Positions 24,041-32,495 of a DNA stretch of 64,000 nt are shown here, in pieces (the first letter of the stretch is position 1; every line of letters starts with the position of its first letter). This stretch comes from Isoetes taiwanensis (lineage: Eukaryota; Streptophyta; Lycopodiopsida; Isoetales; Isoetaceae), in NCBI GenBank assembly GCA_021234155.1, contig JAJEKV010000065.1:4705594-4769593 (forward strand). Direction: 5' to 3'. The position numbers were made by a program, and so were the translations under genes. The notes below the pieces were generated by a model. The model had not been told where the DNA came from. It saw only the letters and a list, made by a program, of their open reading frames with translations, and did no database searches.

Positions 24041-25023
24041 GCCAGCGAAAACTCAATATACATGTATATTCATTACAAAATATAGTACATTTCTTCACGT
24101 TTCTTTACAATATTCACACAATTTGACTATCTGAAAGCAGAGGTCACTCTTCTTGATCACCAAAATATTTCATAGCTTTCATGATCGCGCGGCTCTCTGG
24201 ATCGGGTTCCTTGAGGCTCGGATAGTTCGTAATCACATCGGCCACAAGAATGGCAAAGAGGGATTCCGCCAAGACAGGACAAAGTCCGAAAGACAACCAC
24301 CTATCCGTCTCATACTCTTCTGGTCGATAAGTCTTAGCAATGATTGTATTTTGCGAGTTATGATAGCACTTGTAGGCAGAGTCGTCTATGATCAGCGTGT
24401 TGTGTTTGCCAAAGTCCGGGAATTGTTCATAAACCCTGTCCAGCCTTTTCACCATAATATGCTTCCCCTTTGTGATGGCTGGATCGAGGTCTGACACATG
24501 CTCGACCCTTTCGTTTCCCCAAACAAACTTGAACTTCAAAACTGGAAGGCCGAGAACACCAAGAACATTGACAATATTTTTCTTTGCCATACAAGACCAT
24601 ATGGCCACTTCGAATCCCCGTTCCAGGCACCATTCAACAATTTCCTTTGCTCTAGGCCTCGGATACACGATTTTATGCTCCGTTTTCGTCGGGATCTGCG
24701 AGGTGTTAAGCTCAGGGACGTCTTTATCGTGGTATACTGCAGCTAATACTCCATTGACGTCAAATATTACAAGCTTGGTGGGACCAGCTGGATCCCAGTT
24801 GGAGTTTGGCTCTGACCATATTTCCGGTTCATCGGGATCCATATGCGGGATCATTATTTTTTCAGGTCCTTTCTGGCTGCCCGCAGTGTCTTGCTCTTGA
24901 TTGTCTTTGGGGAGTGCAGTGTCCTCCTCGCGACATGAACCGCCACTAGATATTGTCAATGATCCGGAGTCGTTGACTTCGATCTCCCTGAAATGATGAG
25001 AGATGTCAGATAGGAAACGAGTT

Positions 25024-25093
25024 TTCTCGACTCGCGAGTCGAGAATGGAAAAAAGTTAGTCCCGAAAGGTTTCTCGACTCGCGAGTCGAGAAA
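25024..25093. repeat. palindrome array of C, cluster 2 (intron 3)
   Basis: Two perfect copies, 25024-25045 and 25070-25093, separated by 24 bases, inside the intron between the third exon and the phosphatase exon. Confidence 0.95.
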
Positions 25094-26797
25094 CACCGAG
25101 AGAGCAAAGTGAACTCACCTCAATCTCAGATTCTCAAGAATTTGTTCCGCAACATTCTGGTCTAAACCTTCGACATTCTCGTCTCCGTCATGTTTCTCTC
25201 CTCGCCTCGTGTTTGTCTTCGCCATCATCGTCCCATCGCTTCCATTTGTCTTCCTCCCTTTGAAATGCTCATGAAGCGTATCCGTATGACCGAATGGTTT
25301 CAACCATGTCCTTATTTCCAACCACGGATATAGGTTTCATTCCATACAAAGATAGCCCCCCGAGAGAAACAGCCATTCATGTACCACTCGATACAATTTG
25401 ATCTTCCTCGACCAAGCCGGTTATGAAGTACTTGATAACTCTTGGCCGATAGGAATTCTATGTATAGGACCCGTCGCACCATCATTGCCGACTTTGTCCA
25501 TCGATGGCACATCCTCCATAACCTGCCGCCCTTCCGTGGTTCCATCCGCTCTTGAGAAATCATGAACCCGTCGAGATAATGATGTTCGCTAGACCACCAC
25601 TTGTCCAGTCTACACCGATCTTGAAACCAAAACCAAAACTATATTGGCAAAGCTTGGTGCCTTCGGCAAGCCAAGTCTACACTCATGTTCAAGTTCGTAT
25701 ATGGAGTACAAGATCTTGTTGGTGAAGTTAATATCAGCTGCCCATTGGGAGACAAAGAAGTTATCCGATTGCCCGGCATGCAAAAGACAAGGAAACCGAA
25801 AGTATCCGTGTCGGTCATGTCCGTGACACGCCTTGTACCAATCGCCTCTATGTCAGCTTTGTCATAAAAAAGGGTGGGGTCTTCGATCATATTGATGGCA
25901 AATAGTGCCACGGGCCCAGGTGCCAGTTCCAGACCACCAAATCCCTTGTGTCCCAATGTTACCAGGAATGGGGGGGAGCTATCATCGGCCTTAAATGGGA
26001 CCACCCCAAATCCAAGCTTCCTCTTCAAAATTGCCATAGCACGTTCAGGGAAGGGAAGGGTTTTGACGTTACGCTTTAGCTTGGTGTTGATGTAGGGTTG
26101 ACATAGACGGTTCAATTCCTTCATGTCTTCCTCATCAAGGGCAGCCTTTTCCTTGTAATAATCAAAGTCATGGTATTCATTGGAAGCAACATTGCAGAAC
26201 TCCGTGATGCCTTCTTCCAACGCACGCCGTCTCTTTAGGACTGTGGCATAATCCTTTTGAGCTTCTACTTTTCCTTAGCAGGATTGTTCCATCCAGGATT
26301 CTGCCCTGTAGATCAAGTGTTTCCTTGTCGGTCAGGCCCTGTATCCTTTTCATAAATTGCCTGTCGAACAACTTTGGGTCCGGCTTGCATGGAAATTCCC
26401 CATTGCTGTCCTTCAGCTTGCCTCTTGTCCATTGAGCCCATATCTCAGTCCATTTCTCCCAGACCGCCTCAGTGCTAAGAATGAGGTCATATTGGTCTGA
26501 GAGAGACTCCCTGCCCTTTCTTGGTGTTCTCTTCTTCTTTTCCTCTTCATCCTCCCCCTCATCATCTTCTTGGCCTTCCAGCAGAACATATCTGCAGAGT
26601 TTCTCAAAGGTCTTCCACTTATCCGAGGGAGCCCTGTTTCCTTTAGGACGCTGAGGACAACCCAATGCTTTCCACTGTTGCCGAGCGTGTATGATCTGGT
26701 CAGGATACGGGCTGCATTCAGTAAATGTCCCAAATGTTAGAGCATGAAAGTATCTACTAACACCCGAAATAAACACTAAATAGGAGGATGCAGGGGG

Positions 26798-27542
26798 TTT
26801 CTCGACTCGCGAGTCGAGAATACCCACAAGGAGAGGAGAAAACATAGGAGAGTCCAGGCCAGAGCGAAAGCATCGCGCATTCCCAAATCTTTGCTTTCAC
26901 GCCTCTTCGAACGATGCAACTTAGGATATAAACTAAGCGACATTGCCCGAAGAGGCGGGGAAAGAAAGATTGAGAAGGCTCGATGCTTTTGCTCTTCAGC
27001 CATTAATCTCCAGTGTTCTCTCTATTGTCCTGGGGTTTCTCGACTCGGGAGTCGAGAAAGTGAGAGGAACACAAGTAAGGAGAAGATTCAAGGGACTTTC
27101 TCGGCTCGCGAGTCGAGAATACCCTCGGGAGAGGAGAGAACATGGTGCGAGAGTGAAGGCCAGAGTGAAAGCACCGCTCATTCCCAAATCCTTTCTTGCC
27201 GCGCCTCTTCGAACGATGCAACTTAGAATAGAAACTAAGCGACATTGCCCAAAGAGGCCGAGGAAGAAAGGATGGGAAGGCTCGATGCTTTCAGTCGGCG
27301 ATCATTAATCTCGAATGTTCTTTACCGCCCCGAGGTTTCTTGACTCGCGAGTCGAGAAAGTCCATTGAATGTTTAATTTTCTTTTACTTCTCTGGGTTTT
27401 CTCGACTCGCGAGTCGAGAAAGCTCCGCATCCTTTGATTTTTCTGTGTTCCCCTGACTTTCTCGACTCGCGAGTCGAGAAACCCCAGTGAAAATCGAGAA
27501 ATGATAGGATGCTAGGGCTTTCTCGACTCACGAGTCGAGAAA
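26798..27542. repeat. palindrome array of C, cluster 3 (intron 2, 7 copies)
   Basis: Copies start at 26798, 27036, 27097, 27336, 27398, 27458 and 27519. Those at 26798, 27398 and 27458 have a perfect core; the others carry one central or arm substitution (CGGGAG, CGGCTC, CTTGAC, CTCACG). The last four have a spacing of about 61 bases. The intron also holds a duplicated phrase (TTCGAACGATGCAACTTAG at about 26908 and 27209). Confidence 0.95.
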
Positions 27543-28888
27543 CTGCCGAATCGGAGAGTTATTTACCTTATGTAGCTGGCACTCGCTGCTATTGTGTTCT
27601 GGCAGTGGCTAATGCTGGCCAACTCGGTTGCTGGCATCTCCGCTGAAAGAACTCTGCACTCTCGCTTGGCATATCTATCCTTGATCCTTTGCGGCACCTC
27701 CTTCTCCGTCTGCAATACTTGCGCTGCCCTCACTGAATGCTGACCGTCTACTACCCAGAACCGGACGTCTTTTCCCTTCAGGTCTTCCTCAGACTTCCAG
27801 CTGAACAACTCACCAGTCGATCTGCTGAAAGGTATGACATCCGCAGGCATTGGATCTGCAACAGGATGTCGCACCATCAGGTTCAGAATCTCCAGCATGT
27901 GTGCTGGATTAAATTCCCTGTGGTTGAACAAGACAGCATCTCCCGTGCAAACCTTCAGGCGTCTGATGTCCAGCAGCAGCTTGTGCGATATTCCCAACGG
28001 ATAATACTGAGCCAGCCGCTCCATTTTCTGTGCCCCTCTCTGTGAAATCCTGATCTGCTCATCTGGATCCATTAATGGGGAGTCGACCATATCTTCGTCT
28101 GCTTCATCATCTGATTCCTCCCGTGTGATGTCATCTGTATCTGTGGTCATGTCCGGAGATTTTTCTGTATGAACCACAACTTCCCTTGTAACTGCCGAGT
28201 GCTGTAGAGTCTTCATCCTTCATCCCTTCCAGATCCTTCCACCCAAGGTTCTGACAGTTTAAAGGCGCCGGCCTTTTGTCGGTGCCCTTCGACTTGCTCA
28301 TTGAAGAGTGAGAATAATTTGAAACTGATAATTTCTTCGTGTGGTAGAACTTACTCTTCTGGTAGTCTTCCACATACATTGATAGATGCTTCGAATCTGG
28401 CGCAGAGACGGAGAGCACAACACCGACCTTCTTGTACTTGTCTCCGGAGCTCTTCTTATCCCTTTGGTGGAGAAACAGATCTTTCTCCTTCCCACTTGTT
28501 GATACCTCGATATACCACCAAGAATCTGCTGGTGTGTCAAGAAGCTCTGTCTCCAATCCCTCGATGACGAAGAACGGAGTTCGGCCAGTGATCACTAGTG
28601 AGTCCACGGTGAATGCTGCAAGACCAAAGGATGGATCAGTAAAGGTATTCCGACGAAAGAAAAACCTCAGAGCTCACTTGGAGCGCCTGTCTTTTTCCTC
28701 TTGCTGCCGCTAGAACCAGCTTCCACTCCGGCGCCTCGCTTCTTGGACGGAGTCGTCATGTCTGTATGCCCCCGCATCTTCTTCCTGCTCGAACCCTTCT
28801 GTAAATTAAGCCTCCTCCGCGCCTTGGAGGTTTTAGGACTGCACGTAAAAAAGGTCGGGCGTGTTCTTAAATTTGAATTTAAGGACAT

Positions 28889-29068
28889 ACAATCATTTAA
28901 GAAAAAAAACGGGCTAAGGGTATAGCACGGTCGGCTTTAGCCCGCCCAAACACCATTTCGAAATTGAATCACATCCAGGGACTTAGTGAGCGTAGTGTAG
29001 CTTATCTTCACTGCGGCATTGGTGACTTAGAGTTGGGAGGCGAGCATCGACTGTAAGCGACTTCCGGA
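28889..29068. promoter_or_regulatory. divergent intergenic region of C
   Basis: Only about 180 bases separate the start region of the minus-strand gene from the plus-strand gene start at 29069. Both promoters should lie here. It contains GGGCTAAGG and TTTAGCCCGCCC as an inverted pair. No clear TATA box is seen. Confidence 0.5.
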
Positions 29069-29649
29069 ATGGCGCCACGATGCTGTAAGCTCCTCACAGC
29101 GCCTTGCTCTGTGTATTTTTTCTATTCGCGGGTCTTGTTGCAAGTAGTTGATTTGATCGATGAGCACGGAGCTAAGGTAGCAAGCAGAGAGGAGCTGCCA
29201 GACACGGGAATGCTATACTGCAGCGCCATGGAACGGGGATACACGAGAATCGCACTGATACAAGTATCAGATGCGAATGCACTCTTGATGAGACCGACAG
29301 AAGAAGCAAAGACTCTCGGTGAGGCTGCGGGATCTGTCATACAATGGCCCAAGGAATTACTGCGTGAAGAGGTGAGTTTCAGAGATGCCTGTTATTTTGT
29401 GTGTAGAACATGCCGTCTGTGCTTAGATCATGGGACTGCTCATAAGCTCGACGGATTTAATGTTTCCTTGTCGAGCATTTTTCAGCTTCGAGAGATGAAT
29501 TACTCTCTGGGTTGAGAGATGCTCGGCACGGAAACAATGGATCGGGGGTAAACGTGAATAGTTCCATTTTAGGTGTATTTTTTCTTGGAATGTTTTCTTC
29601 GAATGTTGTATATAGATCAGGCTAGGTCTAAGGCCCTGGAGATGTGGTT

Positions 29650-31060
29650 CAAATGCATCCTCCTGTGGTTAGTCGGAGAGGCCTCCACCCAGTCGGAACC
29701 ACTCCTCTTCGCAATATTCGAGGAAGATGGTTCGAAGGAGAGTGGCTCAGACAGGCTAGAGGCACTTGGGACTAAAAACAAGAGAATACAAAGTGCTTAG
29801 TTGTAGAGGCCTGTGCTAAGACCCAAAGGCCTGCAGACAGTCAGGGCCACTTCCCTTCGCAATATTCGAGCAATATAGTTTGAAGGAGAGTGGCTCAGAC
29901 TGTCTGCAGGCACCTGGAGAATGCACGGGAGCGGGCATTGCTATGTGGGAGCGGGCTAAGGGATTCTCGACTTGCGAGTCGAGAATGCAAGTGTTGGCTT
30001 CCTGTCTGCATTCTCGACTCGCAAGTCGAGAATGCCTTAGCCATCGAGAACTCCAGATAGTACACATGTAGTGCTGGCTGGTTTAAGGCATTCCCCACTT
30101 CGCAAGCAGAATGCATAAACAAGCTTCGATGGTTTCCCTGTGGTTAGTTGTAGAGGCCTCCACCCAGTCCAAGCCCCTCCCTTCGCCCAATATTCGGCCT
30201 AAGATGGTTCGAAGGAGAGTGGCTCTGACTGGGTCGAGGCCACTGCGACCATACACAGGAGAATTGGCTGGCTAAGGGATTCTCGACTTGCGAGTCGAGA
30301 ATGCAAGTGTTGGCTTCCTGTCTGCATTCTCGACTCGCAAGTCGAGAATGCCTTAGCCATCGAGAACTCCAGATAGTACACATGGAGTGCTGGCTGGTTT
30401 AAGGATTCTCGACTCGCGAGCCGAGAATGCAGACAGCAAGCTCTGTGGTTTCGCTGTGGTTAGTTGTAGAGGCCTCCACCCAGTCCGAGCCCCTCCCCTT
30501 CGCAATATTCAATGAAGATGGTTCGAAGGAGAGTGGCTCGACCGGGAGGCCACCGCACTATACAGGAGAATTGGTCGCTAAAGGGATTCTCGACTTGCGA
30601 GTCAAGAATGCAAGTGTTGGTTGTTGCATGCATTCTCGACTTCGCAAAGTCGAGAATGCCTTAGCCATCGAGAACTCGGATAGTACACATGGCGTCGGTG
30701 GTTGGTTAAGGCATTCCAACCGGACTTCGCGAGCCGAGAATGCATATCAAGTTCTCGCGGTTTCCCTGTGGTTAGTTGTAGAGGCCGCCACCCAGTCCGA
30801 GCCCATCCCCTTCGCAATATTCGACGAAGATGGTTCGAAGGAGACGGTCTCTGCGATATCGGGTAGAGGCCAAGTTGTGACCATACAATGTGAGAATTGG
30901 TCATAAGAATTGGTCTGCGAGAATTGAGGACCTGCAGACGGGCCGGCTCAAAGCCACTTCCCCCACTTCGCAATATCCGAGCAAGATAGTTTGAAGGAGA
31001 GTGGCTAAGATCGCCCTGCAGCACCGTAGAATGCACTAGAGCCGGCACTGGTGTGTGTGA
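29650..31060. repeat. tandem repeat array of about 310 bp units with internal hairpins
   Basis: Units start near 29655, 29813, 30135, 30452, 30763 and 30930. Each has an imperfect hairpin of about 85 nt with CTTCGCAATATTCGA opposite TTCGAAGGAGAGTGGCT. For example, the arms GCCTGCAGACAGTC and GACTGTCTGCAGGC pair at about 29829-29912. The segments 29956-30068 and 30272-30384 are practically identical, so amplification is recent. Confidence 0.85.
29963..30742. repeat. palindrome array of C, cluster 4 (inverted pairs)
   Basis: Copies of the ATT...AAT subtype at 29963-29986, 30010-30033, 30279-30302, 30326-30349, 30405-30428, 30586-30609 and 30632-30657, and a decayed one near 30713-30742. In the pairs 29963/30010 and 30279/30326 one member reads CGACTTGCGAGTCG and the other CGACTCGCAAGTCG, exact reverse complements, around a 23-base spacer. 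The outer flanks GCTAAGG and CCTTAGC also pair. Confidence 0.92.
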
Positions 31061-31107
31061 GATTAGCGGGTGTTGTCGACAGGTTAGAGGCATTGGCTAG
31101 GTATGAC

Positions 31108-31300
31108 ATTCTCAACTCGCAAGTCAAGAATGTAAGAATGGCGTTATTCTCGGCGAAGTCGGGAATCCCTCAACCAGCCAACAATCCAGAGTGTACATTC
31201 CCTGTTCTCGCCTCGAGAGTCGAGATATTCTCGACTCGCGAGTCGAGAATAAGGCCTGTACTTTCTTGATTGTTGGCAAGTCGAGGGATTCCCGACTTCC
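31108..31300. repeat. palindrome array of C, cluster 5, within a 140-bp imperfect inverted repeat
   Basis: Copies at 31108-31131 (decayed) and 31227-31250 (perfect). A partial one is at 31205-31226. The segment 31158-31300 is an imperfect inverted repeat centred on the perfect palindrome; its arms begin GTCGGGAATCCCTC and end GAGGGATTCCCGAC and both contain the phrase CCAACAATC or its complement. Confidence 0.88.
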
Positions 31301-32239
31301 AATGATCAACCGAGTTCCCTACGCACCTCTCACGCAAAGGAGGATATGCTGTGAGTGAAATTTTCAATCTGTATGGCAATTCCTATTTTAAGTTTCTGTA
31401 AAGCAATTTCATGCATAATTATGTTCTTTTATGAATCATAGACAGTTCTCTTACTGTTATGCAATACTTTTCTTCCTATCTCTCAGGATTCCTAAGTCGA
31501 GTGCTTGCCACTACTATTAGCATCTAAGAACACTGATGCATGTACAAGGTATTCAAGTAAACAATAACTAAACACAAGAAAGCACAAACAGAAAGCAAAT
31601 CAAAAGGAAAGCAGTGAAGCAGCTTTGAAACATCAGACAAATGAGAAAATATTAAGAAAAAAAAATACCTGGGAGATTTGTTGGATGAGGAGGAAGCTGC
31701 AGAGTTCGATTCCATTTTGCTACAGGCGTTTGCAAAGCGAGAGTAAGGATTTGTCGGGCTGGAAAATGTATCAGGGTACATAAAGAGGCTCTAAAAAAAT
31801 AATAGGAGCAGCACAGTAGTAAAGGAATTGCAAAAAAACAATAAACAAGCAGTATAAGAATATAAAAACTTACAGAAAAGATTTCTCACTTTCTTCTTAG
31901 GAAGTACTTTCTGCTGGCTAGGTCAAATTGAGCCAAAACCTCGTCGCTGGATGCGTCGCGATCCGTCGACCACGCTACAGTCATAAGATTGCTTCGGAAA
32001 TGGGGGAGTCGATTGAGCGCCAAGGCGGAACAGGGGAACAGGCGGCTGCCGGAGTCGGAACAGGGGAAAACAAAGAGGAATGGAAGGAATAGGGGTCGCG
32101 GGAGAAGAGGAAGAGGGTGCAGTTATTTCTGGCTGCACCCTCGAACCTCGAAAAAGTGTCATTTATGACACTCCTAGAGTCACGTGTGTGGCATGCCATC
32201 TGTGACCTGGATTGCTGACGTGGCCATGTCAGATGTCGC
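31301..32239. other. intronic sequence of C, no gene seen
   Basis: Holds minus-strand frames (31781-31524 and 32253-31923) of unremarkable composition. A 5' splice-like GTGAGT and short T-rich tracts occur, but no motif supports an exon. Confidence 0.4.
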
Positions 32240-32495
32240 TGACGAAGGGCCACGTCAGCACAGTCATGAATTCGGGGAAGCCTATGTTTTAATGGTTATA
32301 ATGCTTTAATGCTTTTTAATGGTTAATGTTACATGTTTTAATGTTAGATGTTAGTGTTAAATGTTTTAATGTTTTTAATGGTTATAAGGTTATAATGTTT
32401 TAATGCTTCTTAATGGTTAATGTTAGCCAAAATTTCAATGGTTTTTAATGGTTATATGGTTTCTAATGGTTATATGGCTATAGTGCTCATTCATA
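32240..32495. repeat. TTTTAATGGTTA simple-sequence tract
   Basis: Many imperfect copies of TTTTTAATGGTTATAATG and related phrases just before the 3' splice site of the main transposase exon. Confidence 0.8.

Larger units (their letters stand above)
24144..28888 (-). pseudogene. ParB/DGQHR-like plus FCP1-like phosphatase gene of C
   Basis: Four exons: 28888-28678, 28615-27567, 26711-25119, 24987-24144, joined by in-phase GT-AG introns. The start could also be 28777. The amino end is Lys/Arg-rich (KRKKTGAP) and probably nuclear. Exon 2 has an acidic stretch, then a domain ending WVVDGQHSVRAAQVLQ, like the G-x-H/R-x3-AA box of ParB-fold and DGQHR (DndB-type) proteins. Exon 3 is a domain I do not recognise (acidic/Lys-rich segment, LSDQYDLILSTEAVWEKW, GGLELAPGPVALFA). 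Exon 4 is a HAD phosphatase of FCP1 type: LVIFDVNGVLA, IWSCMAKKN, a lysine in ITKGKHIMVK, LIIDDSAYK. The DxN motif fits plant FCP1-like relatives. About 1200 residues. Frame changes near 28200, 26275 and 25315 and a stop at 25639 suggest recent inactivation. Phosphatase confidence is high, ParB likeness moderate. Confidence 0.72.

Noticed and set aside
26776-27308. Open frames in intron 2 of the ParB-like gene
   Set aside because: They are translations of the palindrome repeats, lie between good splice sites and lack motifs.
29816-31093. Minus-strand open frames of 60-163 codons across the tandem array
   Set aside because: They repeat with the array and encode shadows of the palindrome (STRESR and LASRE phrases). 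No protein motif is seen.
23764-31250. Regular palindromic repeats resembling a CRISPR array
   Set aside because: The spacing is irregular, the spacers are not similar in length, no cas gene is present, and the context is a plant transposon with introns.
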